Assembly (NCBI GenBank): GCA_002422545.1
Contig: DIWF01000003.1
Span: 111,782 to 175,781, forward strand
Source of the DNA: Firmicutes bacterium UBA6113
Lineage (GTDB): Bacteria > Bacillota > Clostridia > Tissierellales > Sedimentibacteraceae
Reading direction: 5' to 3'
DNA length: 64,000 bases
The notes below the pieces were generated by a model that worked only from the letters and a program-made list of their open reading frames with translations, searched no databases and had not been told where the DNA came from. The translations under genes were made by a program, and so were the position numbers. Each line of letters opens with the position of its first letter. The stretch's first letter is position 1. Below are positions 1 through 7,921 of this stretch, one piece after another.

Positions 1-477
1 TATAGAAGCCTTCAAGCACTGTATTCCAACGCCCACATCGCTTACTATTGTTTTTGTACATATTTCTATGAGTTCTTCATGAAGAAGTATTCCTTCGTAT
101 GAAAGTTTCAATGTTTCCAAAGGTGCTTCGCATGCTGCCTTAAGGCACTTCTGCAAAGTTTCTTCCTTTATTTTTTGTTCCTGTTCTGTTTCCTTGGGCA
201 TGACGTATGCTCTTGACAAAGGCTCAAAGCTCTTTGCATCCTTTTCCACAAGGTCCAGCAGCCTGATTCTCAAGTCTTCTGCTCTTCTTAAAATGTCCAT
301 GTGCTGTTCTTCAAACTGCAGCAATTTTTTCTTGCCCACAGAATAATTTACAACCATTGAATTAAGGGCAGCGCCTAAGGCACCTGCAAGTGCTGCTGCT
401 CCCCCTCCCCCTGGAACAGGTTTTTTTGCTGCAAGCTCCGCTACAAAATCCCTGCATGACAATTCAGTTAACACCAT
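1..477 (-). CDS. fchA: Methenyltetrahydrofolate cyclohydrolase (cyclodeaminase/cyclohydrolase family), 3' part cut by the window edge
   Basis: The first 159 codons are present and the stop lies outside the window. The start ATG at 477 follows GAGGTG in the minus-strand text. The N-terminus contains a glycine-rich stretch PVPGGGGAAALAGALGAAL (about residues 22-40) and then SMVVNYSVGKKK, the hallmark of the FTCD_C/FchA fold, which hydrolyses 5,10-methenyl-THF to 10-formyl-THF in one-carbon metabolism or deaminates formimino-THF. The usual length is about 210 residues, so about 50 are missing. The formiminotransferase-cyclodeaminase C-terminal domain is the alternative reading; a free-standing start and RBS favour FchA. 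No neighbour in the window belongs to the same pathway. Confidence 0.85.
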   Translation of the reverse strand, partial: MVLTELSCRDFVAELAAKKPVPGGGGAAALAGALGAALNSMVVNYSVGKKKLLQFEEQHMDILRRAEDLRIRLLDLVEKDAKSFEPLSRAYVMPKETEQEQKIKEETLQKCLKAACEAPLETLKLSYEGILLHEELIEICTKTIVSDVGVGIQCLKASI

Positions 478-608
478 ATGACACCTCGCTTATATTCATA
501 TTATGTATTGTTTGAAAGCAATTATTACCTCCTTTTATTATAATATAGCTATTTTAAAAAGTCATCATAAAATCATACAGTCGTCGTTATTCTTTTCTTG
601 TATAAAAA

Positions 609-717
609 AGTTGCTCCGCAACTCCGCTAGGGGGACCTATGTCCCCCTTCGGCGTTAAAACGCATACGCGTTTTAACTGAGCCCCCCCTTAACGGCAAGG
701 ACGTACCGTCCTTTGCA
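609..717. repeat. Array of four consecutive hairpins between fchA and a GNAT gene
   Basis: Four stem-loops follow one another with almost no spacer: GTTGC/GCAAC (610-622), AGGGGGAC/GTCCCCCT (629-648), a perfect 10-bp GTTAAAACGC/GCGTTTTAAC with ATAC loop (654-677), and GCAAGGAC/GTCCTTTGC (695-716, one bulge). The stretch is much richer in GC than its surroundings. No ORF fits. It could be a mobile palindromic repeat or a structured RNA; the sequence does not decide. The rest of 478-773 shows nothing beyond the terminator of the downstream gene. Confidence 0.6.
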
Positions 718-743
718 ATCCTCGTTTTTATATCCTACCATAT

Positions 744-768
744 AAAAAAACAGCACTACCAGTACTGT
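744..768 (-). terminator. Rho-independent terminator of the GNAT gene
   Basis: Stem ACAGCACT/AGTACTGT (one mismatch) with an ACC loop, followed on the minus strand by seven T. It begins just after the stop codon of the gene ending at 774. Confidence 0.6.
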
Positions 769-773
769 TTGTT

Positions 774-1325
774 TTATTTATCATTGTATACAGCAAAATG
801 AACGTGGTCTTCCCAAACCCCGTTTATTTCAAGATAGCGCTTTGAAAATCCTTCCTGTTCAAACTTGAGTTTTTCCATGACCTTCAAGGATCTCTGATTC
901 CTTGGAACCACATTGACTTCTATTCTGTGTAGGCCGAAGTCGTCAAACATTATTTGAACCGTCTTTTCAATTGCTTCTGTCATATAACCCTTGTTAATTT
1001 CATCCTTATCTAGCTTGTATCCCAAAAAACAGGATTTGAAATTTCCCATTATAATGTTGCTGTAGCAAACATTGCCTATGATTTTGTTGTCTTCTTTTTT
1101 TACAATCCAGAAGCGAACCAGGCTATTGTTCTTGAACGTGTTGTACTCATAGTTAAGCTGTCTTTTATGATATGAAAGGGTATAAAAATCTCTCATCCTT
1201 TTTGGTTCCCACTCACTCAGGAAATTATGATTTCTTTTGTAATATTCCAGAACCTCCCTGCCGTAAACAGGTTTTAAAATTCTGAGATAAAGCCTTTCCG
1301 TTTCATATCTTGTCTGTTTAAACAT
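774..1325 (-). CDS. GNAT family N-acetyltransferase (RimJ/RimL type)
   Basis: The protein has about 183 residues. N-terminal TERLYLRILKP is the typical first strand of the RimJ/RimL (Acetyltransf_3) group. IIGNVCYSNI (about 84-93) and the acetyl-CoA region LGYKLDKDEINKGYMTEAI (about 102-120) follow, and VVPRNQRSLKVMEKLKFEQEG is the conserved motif B end. It should acetylate an N-terminal or side-chain amine with acetyl-CoA; the substrate is unknown (ribosomal protein N-termini, spermidine and antibiotics are known for relatives). ATG 1325 is preferred to a TTG one codon upstream because GGGGAG sits 7 nt before the ATG. Single gene with its own terminator. Confidence 0.85.
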   Translation of the reverse strand: MFKQTRYETERLYLRILKPVYGREVLEYYKRNHNFLSEWEPKRMRDFYTLSYHKRQLNYEYNTFKNNSLVRFWIVKKEDNKIIGNVCYSNIIMGNFKSCFLGYKLDKDEINKGYMTEAIEKTVQIMFDDFGLHRIEVNVVPRNQRSLKVMEKLKFEQEGFSKRYLEINGVWEDHVHFAVYNDK

Positions 1326-1441
1326 CAAATCACTCCCCTTAAGACTATTACAATTTTATATTTCATTAGTCCATAAGTCAACTTATTTTGCTTTACTAAG
1401 CATTTTATTTGTGATAGTATACTTTATTATAACTGACTTGA

Positions 1442-2620
1442 ATGGGGGCGGGAGAGATAATCAAAAGAAAAAATGTATTCCTGATATTCACATTATTTTA
1501 TTTGTACTTTATTATGGCTCTTTTTGAAAGTTCCAAAGGAAACTTTGTTCCGTTTTTTTTGGAAGAATTCAAGATAAGCAATGCCGAATTAAGCCTTGTG
1601 CTTTCGCTGAACACAGTGGGGTGCGTAATAGGAAGCTTCCTGGGAGGATATTTTTGCGAGAAATTCGGACATAAATTTGTTTACATATCAGGTTCGGTTT
1701 TATCAACCATTGGTGTATTAATCGCACCTTTCACTTCAAATATATTTATGCTTGGACTTTTTAATTTCATATTCGGAATCGGGCGTTCAGCCATATCCGT
1801 GGGAGTAGACTCCATGGTTCCTGTTTTGTCAATAGGATTTGAATCAATATTGATGAACATAACCCATTTTACATACGGTCTGGGCAGCTTTGCAGGACAA
1901 AATGCCTATGGCCACTTTCTTTCAGGAGGCGTGGAATGGAGGAGAATATATCTGTTCCTTGGGATATTCTATGTGGTATCGGTAATATTAAGCTTGATTG
2001 TAAAGACACCAAGTGTCAAAGTAATAAAAAGCGAAGATTCACCAATGAAAAACAACATGTTCAAGGAGCCGTTGATATACTTGTTCATGTTTGCAATAAC
2101 ATTCGGATTGATAACAGAAGCTGTTATAAATACATGGTTTATAAGCTACATAAGAAGCTCGTACAGTCTTGATCCAGCAACAGCAGCAAAGTACGCTTCA
2201 GTATTCTTTCTAATGTTTGCTATGGGAAGGCTTTTAGGCGGATTCATAGTAAACAAAATAGGAGATTCAAAGGGACTGCAGATATTTTTATTGGCAGGGG
2301 CCGTCTGCCTTTTGGCAGGACTTAAGTTTAAAAGGGAAGGAATTATGTTAATTGCCATGTCGGGATTTTTTATTTCAATAACATTCCCTACAATGATGGT
2401 CATAATTAATTCCGTATTCAAACAGAAGTCATCTCTAGCCATTGGTTATTCAGTGACATTGAGCAACATTTTATATGTTATCATATTTAACATGACAGGA
2501 TATTTAAATGATTTACTTGGAACATATGCGGCATTTTACGTTGCACCTGTCTCTATGATAGGATGTTTGACAATGCTGATATTAATCAACAAAAAAGTTA
2601 AAAAGGAAAATATAGTATAG
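1442..2620 (+). CDS. MFS transporter, 12 transmembrane segments
   Basis: This 392-residue protein has hydrophobic segments throughout and the MFS inter-helix loop GGYFCEKFGHKFVY (about 68-81) plus the symmetrical GGFIVNKIGDSKG in the second half, so it is a cytoplasmic-membrane secondary transporter. The overall look (ESSKGNFVPFFLEEF at the N-terminus) recalls sugar/fucose permease-like MFS members, but the substrate cannot be told. The start is uncertain: ATG 1442 lacks an upstream RBS, while GGGAGAG lies inside the first codons, so a non-ATG start slightly downstream is possible. asnA follows after 15 nt and is probably cotranscribed, which would suit an amino-acid-related cargo (inference). 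Confidence 0.8.
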   Translation: MGAGEIIKRKNVFLIFTLFYLYFIMALFESSKGNFVPFFLEEFKISNAELSLVLSLNTVGCVIGSFLGGYFCEKFGHKFVYISGSVLSTIGVLIAPFTSNIFMLGLFNFIFGIGRSAISVGVDSMVPVLSIGFESILMNITHFTYGLGSFAGQNAYGHFLSGGVEWRRIYLFLGIFYVVSVILSLIVKTPSVKVIKSEDSPMKNNMFKEPLIYLFMFAITFGLITEAVINTWFISYIRSSYSLDPATAAKYASVFFLMFAMGRLLGGFIVNKIGDSKGLQIFLLAGAVCLLAGLKFKREGIMLIAMSGFFISITFPTMMVIINSVFKQKSSLAIGYSVTLSNILYVIIFNMTGYLNDLLGTYAAFYVAPVSMIGCLTMLILINKKVKKENIV

Positions 2621-2635
2621 AAAATTGGAGGAAAA

Positions 2636-3649
2636 ATGTCTTTAGAAAACCTTATAATTCCCGAAAACTACACCAGCAAACTTTCACTGCTGGAAACTCA
2701 AATTGCAATCAAAAAAATAAAAGATTATTTTGAAAGTGAACTTTCAAAAAACCTGTCACTCATAAGAGTGTCTGCACCACTTATGGTACGACCTGAATCA
2801 GGGCTTAACGATGATTTGAATGGCTTTGAAAGAGCAGTGCGTTTCGATATGCTTGATACAAAATATGATGTTGAAATAGTACAGTCTCTGGCAAAATGGA
2901 AAAGAAATGCATTGGGAAGCTACCGCTTTGACACATACACGGGGCTTTACACAGACATGAATGCCATCAGACGTGATGAGGATTTGGATAACATACATTC
3001 TATTTATGTTGACCAATGGGACTGGGAAAAAATAATAAAGAAAACAGACCGCAACAAGGACACACTTAAGTATGTTGTTACACAGATTTATAATGTTTTC
3101 AAATCTACAGAAAAATATCTTGAAAGTTTGTATCCATTTCTCAGGAATGAACTACCTTCAGAAATTCATTTTATAACTACACAGGAACTTCTTGACCTTT
3201 ATCCGGACAAAACTCCTAAGGAAAGAGAATACCTGATTACAAAAGAAAAGAAGGCGGTATTTTTAATGGAAGTTGGAAAGAAACTGTCTGACGGAAAAAT
3301 ACACGACGGCCGTGCAGCCGACTATGACGACTGGTCATTAAACGGCGACATTTTGTTTTATTTTTCATCTCTCGACATTGCCCTTGAGCTTTCATCCATG
3401 GGTATAAGAGTTGACAAAGACGCCCTTCTTTCTCAGCTTGAAGAAAGAGACCAAATACACAAATCACAATTCCCGTTCCATCAGGATGTCATCAATGAAA
3501 GACTTCCTTTCACCATTGGCGGCGGTATCGGACAGTCAAGAATATGCATGTTCTTCCTTCAGAAAGCCCACATAGGTGAAGTTCAGTCATCTGTATGGCC
3601 TCAAAACATGATAGAGCTGTGCAAGAGAAATGAAATACACCTGCTGTAA
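2636..3649 (+). CDS. asnA: Aspartate--ammonia ligase (asparagine synthetase A)
   Basis: AsnA makes asparagine from aspartate, ammonia and ATP in the cytoplasm (class II aminoacyl-tRNA synthetase-like fold). At 337 residues it has the normal family length. Visible family motifs are LSLIRVSAPLMV near residues 39-50, FDTYTGLYTDMNAIRRDE near 98-115, YVDQWDWEK near 123-131, and the C-terminal ATP-binding GGGIGQSRICMFFL near 296-309. GGAGGAAAA precedes the ATG by a proper distance. It lies 15 nt behind the MFS gene and ends at a bidirectional terminator. No T-box was found upstream. Confidence 0.96.
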   Translation: MSLENLIIPENYTSKLSLLETQIAIKKIKDYFESELSKNLSLIRVSAPLMVRPESGLNDDLNGFERAVRFDMLDTKYDVEIVQSLAKWKRNALGSYRFDTYTGLYTDMNAIRRDEDLDNIHSIYVDQWDWEKIIKKTDRNKDTLKYVVTQIYNVFKSTEKYLESLYPFLRNELPSEIHFITTQELLDLYPDKTPKEREYLITKEKKAVFLMEVGKKLSDGKIHDGRAADYDDWSLNGDILFYFSSLDIALELSSMGIRVDKDALLSQLEERDQIHKSQFPFHQDVINERLPFTIGGGIGQSRICMFFLQKAHIGEVQSSVWPQNMIELCKRNEIHLL

Positions 3650-3690
3650 AGAAATGAAGAATTAAGAGTGAAGAATTAAGAATTAAAGGT

Positions 3691-3718
3691 AAGGCATTGT
3701 GTTTATGCACAATGCCTT
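3691..3718. terminator. Bidirectional terminator between asnA and the DUF6320 gene
   Basis: An 11-bp perfect stem AAGGCATTGTG/CACAATGCCTT with loop TTTATG lies between convergent genes. It is flanked on both sides by AT-rich repeats built from AATTAAGAATTAA / AACTCTTAATTTTTAATT (about 3657-3687 and 3728-3754), a pattern that also occurs near 16.0 and 18.25 kb. Confidence 0.8.
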
Positions 3719-3756
3719 CAATCATTTTTAACTCTTAATTTTTAATTCTTAATTAT

Positions 3757-4416
3757 CTACATGTGCAGCCTTCGTTTAATTTCGGCACGCAATTTTTGTT
3801 CCTCAAATATGAGTATTGTGGAAAGTGAAATTATGCTTGTTACTATGCACAGCAGCGAAGGAAACAAAGAATTTGTCAGCCCCATCAATATGAATATAAC
3901 CGGAATTATGCCGAACAATCCATCAATTATTATGTAAAGGATGTAATCTTCAACGTGAAGATTTCTTACCTTTGAAATAATTGCCATTGATATTATGGCA
4001 AAGACACATGCAAGGGGAATAACATATGTTATGGACCATCCCCTCCATCCTGTTATCAAATCCCACAGAATTGATATGACTGAAATAATCATAACCTGGT
4101 ACACAAGGTTCTTAGGAATGTTGTTTCTTTTGTTTATGGCCGTAATAAGGCTGGCCCAAACGGAGCCTAATCCTCCAAGCACGAAAAGTGACCATGCCCC
4201 TCTTTGAGGAAAAAGAATGTTCATGGCTACAGATACTGTGGCTATGACTATTGAAGCAAGCAGCATTATTTTAAAGAACAACCCGTGTTCTCTGTACACA
4301 AATGATATGGTTGGAAACACTTCATCAGTAGGGTCCCCTTTTATTGCTTCCTGGCAGAGAGGGCAATATTTTCGGTTTCCCACTACATTTACTTTGCAGT
4401 TATTACAATATTTCAT
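3757..4416 (-). CDS. DUF6320 family membrane protein with N-terminal zinc ribbon
   Basis: The 219-residue protein opens with a zinc-ribbon, CNNCKVNVVGNRKYCPLCQ (Cys pairs at about 4/7 and 18/21), then six hydrophobic segments. The architecture matches DUF6320 as I remember it. Function is unknown; the ribbon is cytosolic by prediction. It is the last gene of a three-gene unit with an HxxxDG acyltransferase (11 nt upstream) and an HSL-type hydrolase, suggesting a membrane role in making or exporting an acylated product (inference). Confidence 0.75.
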   Translation of the reverse strand: MKYCNNCKVNVVGNRKYCPLCQEAIKGDPTDEVFPTISFVYREHGLFFKIMLLASIVIATVSVAMNILFPQRGAWSLFVLGGLGSVWASLITAINKRNNIPKNLVYQVMIISVISILWDLITGWRGWSITYVIPLACVFAIISMAIISKVRNLHVEDYILYIIIDGLFGIIPVIFILMGLTNSLFPSLLCIVTSIISLSTILIFEEQKLRAEIKRRLHM

Positions 4417-4427
4417 GGCAGCACTTC

Positions 4428-5699
4428 CTATTCTTCATCAACTTTGTTGGATGCTATGTCAACAGATATTCCCATGTCAGAAAGAGTTTTAAAAAACCGC
4501 CTTTGAATTTCCGTGCTTACAAAAGCTGAAGTAAAGCTTATTCTTAGTATGTTTTCATAGGAGCATACACATGCCTGAAGCTTGTTTGTGCTTACAAAAA
4601 TATCAAAGGATGAAATGTATGGCTTTATTTCATCGGGCATGTTAACTTTCCCCACATTTGACAATGTTGAAGTATAGCTTCTGTCAACAAAGCTGTTGGC
4701 AATTTTAAGAAAAAAGTCCTTCACAGACAAAGGGATGGCTCTCAATAGATAATTGTGTTCAAGCGAAGCCAAAGAGTTTATCCTTCTTCCCAGGTGCTCC
4801 GGAGTCAAGTTTTCCCTGAAGCTGTTTTTTAAAGCTTCTATGACTTCCTCTATTTCGTTGCTACCCTGGGAAAAATTATGATCAACATTTATTACCCCGA
4901 AGAAATTTCTCGCTGTCTGGGAATAATAATAATTTCTTAGGTTTACCGGTATGCTGAGAACAACAGGTCTTTTCTTGAGCCTTGCAGGAATTTCATCATT
5001 AATTGAAATCATCAATATTGCAGCCAAAAATATGGTTAGAGATGTGTTGTATTCCTTTACCTTTGCAAGTATCGAATCAACAGGAATCACTCCTTCTATT
5101 ATTCTTATTCTGTATTCAGGCAGCTTCAAACCTCTTATTCTAAAAGCCTTCTGACTTTTTTTGCCCTTTGATGTGCTTGTCTTGGAATAATATTTTTGAA
5201 AGCTGTCGTCCATTTTCTGCGTTCTGGACGCATCGCTTAACAATACCGGAACATGTTCCTTAAAACGGCCTTCGTACTTTATGGTTATGTAATGAAAAAC
5301 CAGAGTCTTGAAAAACTGCAACGCACCGGCACCGTCAGACAAGGCGTGGTAAACCTCAAAGCTTATGCGTTTTTTAAAGTACATAACTCTGAAAAGAAGC
5401 GTCTTGTTGTTTTTATCGTACAATGTTGAGCATGGAGGAAGATTTTCCTCAGTGACAACTGCCTTAAAGTGGCTTTTTTCAAAATAATACCAGAACAAGC
5501 CGCTCTTGATTATGGACTTGTAAAGAGGAAATGCTTCGATTGTAATGTCAAGGGCACTCTGAAGTGCATTTTTGTCAACATTCTCATACAGTTCGCATGC
5601 AAACCTGAACACCTTTGTATCGCTGTTTTTGCTGTTTGGTGGAAATATTTTTGCAGCATTGTCCAGCTTGCTCCATTCTGATACTTTTTTATTCTTCAA
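4428..5699 (-). CDS. Condensation/alcohol-acetyltransferase-like acyltransferase (HxxxDG)
   Basis: This 423-residue protein has the acyltransferase signature HALSDGAGALQFF (about 117-129), as in carnitine acyltransferase/NRPS-condensation-fold enzymes and in alcohol acetyltransferases, followed by the DFxxG-like NFFGVINVDH region and a second-half NVGKVNMP strand. It should transfer an acyl group from CoA (or a carrier) to a hydroxyl. Donor and acceptor are unknown. Translation appears to start with TTG at 5699, directly after the TAG stop of the upstream hydrolase; GAGGTGAG at the end of that gene is the RBS, so the two are translationally coupled. Confidence 0.75.
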   Translation of the reverse strand: MKNKKVSEWSKLDNAAKIFPPNSKNSDTKVFRFACELYENVDKNALQSALDITIEAFPLYKSIIKSGLFWYYFEKSHFKAVVTEENLPPCSTLYDKNNKTLLFRVMYFKKRISFEVYHALSDGAGALQFFKTLVFHYITIKYEGRFKEHVPVLLSDASRTQKMDDSFQKYYSKTSTSKGKKSQKAFRIRGLKLPEYRIRIIEGVIPVDSILAKVKEYNTSLTIFLAAILMISINDEIPARLKKRPVVLSIPVNLRNYYYSQTARNFFGVINVDHNFSQGSNEIEEVIEALKNSFRENLTPEHLGRRINSLASLEHNYLLRAIPLSVKDFFLKIANSFVDRSYTSTLSNVGKVNMPDEIKPYISSFDIFVSTNKLQACVCSYENILRISFTSAFVSTEIQRRFFKTLSDMGISVDIASNKVDEE

Positions 5700-6617
5700 C
5701 TAACTCACCTCGCTTAAAAAGCGGTTTATTATTTCATAGCAAAGCTTCACCTGCGGAAAGCTGGGAGGCAGAGCAAAGAATCCGTGTAGGGCATCCTTGA
5801 TTCGAAATATTTCAACATTATTTCCGGCAGCCCGAAGCTTCCTTCCGTATTCCTCCCCTTCATCTCTGAGAGGGCAGAATTCAGCTGTTATTATAAGTGT
5901 ATCAGGCTGATTCGACAAATCCTCTGCAAGGAGAGGCGCAAAATAAGGATTTGAATAATCGCTGTCATTTGATTTATATAATTCCATGTAATCACATACT
6001 CTTTTGGCTGTTAGAAGGTAATCTGTTCCATTTAAATGAACAGACTGAAATGGCGTTGTTTCGCTGTGATCATTGTAAGTGGAAGGATATATCAATATTT
6101 GTTTTTTTATGTTGAATTCCTTCCTTTCCCTGGCCATCAAGGACAATGCTGCAGCTAAATTGCCTCCTGCGCTGTCGCCTATTATGGTGACTTCTTTAAA
6201 ATTGTTCTCTTCTTTGGTTATATAGGCTTTCGCTGCCTGATAACAGTCTTCCAGTCCAGCTGGAAAAGGATGTTCTGGAGCAAGCCTGTAATCCACTGAA
6301 ACAACGTTGTGATTTGTTATTCTTGCCATGTTGGCGCACACTTTGCTGTAAGAATCTATGTTTCCCGTAACCCATCCTCCTCCATGGAAAAATAGAAGTA
6401 TGGGATAGTCTCCTTCCTTTTCAGGAGAAAAAATTCTCACCGGAATGCTGTGATTTTCTGAATCAACCTCGCAGTCCCAGGTCTTGAAGAACGGTTTAAG
6501 GTAGTGCCTGTGAGTAATATTTACAAAGTTTCGCTGAAGCTCATAATTTTTTTTTACATCTATATCTTTGTAGGACAATGCCTTTAGGGCAGCTCTTACA
6601 ACCTTATTTATTGCCAT
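5700..6617 (-). CDS. Alpha/beta hydrolase, hormone-sensitive-lipase family
   Basis: The 305-residue protein carries the oxyanion-hole motif HGGGW (about 78-82), the nucleophile elbow GDSAGG (about 147-152), an acid residue in the LRDEGEEYG region and a final histidine in HGFFALP (about 284). This is the complete catalytic set of HSL-type carboxylesterases. No signal peptide is seen, so it is cytoplasmic. ATG 6617 has AGGTAAAT upstream. It is first in the operon with the acyltransferase and DUF6320; an esterase and an O-acyltransferase side by side suggest turnover of a small ester or acylated lipid (inference). Confidence 0.88.
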   Translation of the reverse strand: MAINKVVRAALKALSYKDIDVKKNYELQRNFVNITHRHYLKPFFKTWDCEVDSENHSIPVRIFSPEKEGDYPILLFFHGGGWVTGNIDSYSKVCANMARITNHNVVSVDYRLAPEHPFPAGLEDCYQAAKAYITKEENNFKEVTIIGDSAGGNLAAALSLMARERKEFNIKKQILIYPSTYNDHSETTPFQSVHLNGTDYLLTAKRVCDYMELYKSNDSDYSNPYFAPLLAEDLSNQPDTLIITAEFCPLRDEGEEYGRKLRAAGNNVEIFRIKDALHGFFALPPSFPQVKLCYEIINRFLSEVS

Positions 6618-6644
6618 ATTTACCTCATATTATTATTTTACATC

Positions 6645-6673
6645 ATTATATATATAAAAATAATAAGTGTCTA
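6645..6673 (-). promoter_or_regulatory. Candidate promoter for the hydrolase operon
   Basis: On the minus strand TAGACA (6673-6668), a 17-nt spacer and TATAAT (6650-6645) precede the hydrolase start by about 28 nt. The -35 box is imperfect and the region is AT-rich. Confidence 0.45.
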
Positions 6674-6738
6674 CATTTCTTTTAAAATTTGACAAAGTAG
6701 TCTCTATCCTATCTTCAGAAAATCATTTCCTTTTTTGG

Positions 6739-6766
6739 TTGACTTTTGTTCATAATATATTAAAAT
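6739..6766 (+). promoter_or_regulatory. Promoter of the rubredoxin gene
   Basis: TTGACT (6739-6744), 16-nt spacer, TAAAAT (6761-6766), then GGAGG shortly before the ATG at 6801. It lies back to back with the hydrolase operon promoter. Confidence 0.6.
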
Positions 6767-6800
6767 AATAAGTGAACAAAATATAATTTAGGAGGAAACT

Positions 6801-6959
6801 ATGCAAAAATACGTATGCGACGCTTGTGGTTATGTTTATGATCCAGCCGAAGGAGATCCGGACAACGGAATCGCTCCTGGAACATCATTTGATGCTTTGC
6901 CGGATGATTGGGTTTGCCCATTGTGTGGTGTTGGCAAAGATATGTTTTCACCAGAATAA
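6801..6959 (+). CDS. Rubredoxin
   Basis: The ORF encodes 52 residues with the two rubredoxin knuckles, C6-DA-C9-GY and C39-PL-C42-G, the conserved YVYDPAEGDPDNGIAPGT stretch and DLPDDW-like ALPDDWVCP. It binds one Fe(Cys)4 centre and shuttles single electrons. In anaerobes it feeds A-type flavoproteins and peroxide- or superoxide-reducing enzymes; two FprA genes are encoded further along the window. ATG follows TTTAGGAGGAAACT. The gene has its own promoter and a hairpin terminator. Confidence 0.97.
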   Translation: MQKYVCDACGYVYDPAEGDPDNGIAPGTSFDALPDDWVCPLCGVGKDMFSPE

Positions 6960-6970
6960 AATATTTGTTT

Positions 6971-6996
6971 ATAAAGATGGCGTATGCCATCTTTAT
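6971..6996. terminator. Bidirectional terminator between rubredoxin and pirin genes
   Basis: ATAAAGATGGC and GCCATCTTTAT form an 11-bp perfect stem with loop GTAT, between convergent stop codons. Confidence 0.8.
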
Positions 6997-7832
6997 TAAT
7001 GTGTTATGAAAGTTCCTTCTTCCAGCTCTTTAAAAGCTTGGTTAAGCTGTTCTCTTGTGTTCATGACAATTGGGCCTCCCCATGCCACAGGCTCCTTGAG
7101 AGGTTTTGCAGCATGCAGGAAAAATCTTATTTCACTGTCTGAAGTCTTTGCATTAAACTCATCGCCTTCGCCAAACAGCAGTGCTCTCTTGCTTTTTACA
7201 AGTTCGTCTGATGTACCAAAAAAACCTTCGCCTTCAACTATATAAACAAACAAAGTATTTTCCTTGTCAACATTCAGACTCCATGTTGTATTCGGCTTTA
7301 ACGAAACGTCAAGATAAAGCATTTTTACATAATTGCCAAAAACAGTGCTTGTGTTTTCCTTATAGTCACCTGAAATAACCCTTATTTCTGCATTTCCCTC
7401 ATGAACAACCGGCACCATGTCATTTGTAATGTCACAGTAAGCAGGTTCCACCATTTTATCCTTACCTGGAAGATTCAGCCATAGCTGAGTCCCTAGCATT
7501 CTGTCTGACGCCTGGGGCATTTCCTGATGCATTATTCCTCTGCCTGCAGTCATCCATTGACAGCATCCGTCCTTGATGCTCCCTTTGTTGCCCAGGCTGT
7601 CACCATGCTCTATGTCACCATTGATGAGATATGTTATGGTCTCAATTCCCCTGTGGGGATGCCATGGGAATCCTTTGATGTAATCCTCAGGATTTGTTGA
7701 ATCAAATGCATCAAGCATTAAAAACGGATCAAAATCTTCTACATCTCTGTGACCTATTACCCTTACTAATCTTACTCCTGCACCGTCAACAGCTCTTGCT
7801 CCTTCAACGGTCTTTTTAATTTCTCTTATCAT
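6996..7832 (-). CDS. Pirin family protein
   Basis: The 278-residue bicupin shows pirin signatures: FDPFLMLDAFDSTNPEDYIKGFPWHPHRGIETITYLINGDIEHGDSLGN with metal-binding His residues, then GCCQWMTAGRGIMHQEMPQ. Family members bind Fe or Ni and some show quercetinase activity; the physiological role in bacteria is mostly unknown. The start chosen is ATG 7832, because GGAGGAG lies directly upstream; a longer reading frame exists but begins before this RBS. Single gene, convergent with rubredoxin. Confidence 0.93.
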   Translation of the reverse strand: MIREIKKTVEGARAVDGAGVRLVRVIGHRDVEDFDPFLMLDAFDSTNPEDYIKGFPWHPHRGIETITYLINGDIEHGDSLGNKGSIKDGCCQWMTAGRGIMHQEMPQASDRMLGTQLWLNLPGKDKMVEPAYCDITNDMVPVVHEGNAEIRVISGDYKENTSTVFGNYVKMLYLDVSLKPNTTWSLNVDKENTLFVYIVEGEGFFGTSDELVKSKRALLFGEGDEFNAKTSDSEIRFFLHAAKPLKEPVAWGGPIVMNTREQLNQAFKELEEGTFITH

Positions 7833-7884
7833 GTCTCCTCCAAATTCTTCATTTTTATAAATGATACCCAAATACCCTGCAGAT

Positions 7885-7913
7885 AAACAAAAACAGCATG
7901 CTAATGCATGCTG
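7885..7913 (-). terminator. Terminator of mnmA
   Basis: Stem CAGCATGC/GCATGCTG with loop ATTA on the minus strand, followed by TTTTTGTTT. It lies immediately after the mnmA stop. Confidence 0.75.
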
Positions 7914-7921
7914 CTAGATTG

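Noticed and set aside
6689..6710. TTGACA at 6689 as a second rubredoxin promoter
   Set aside because: No -10 hexamer at 16-18 nt spacing; the promoter at 6739-6766 is better.
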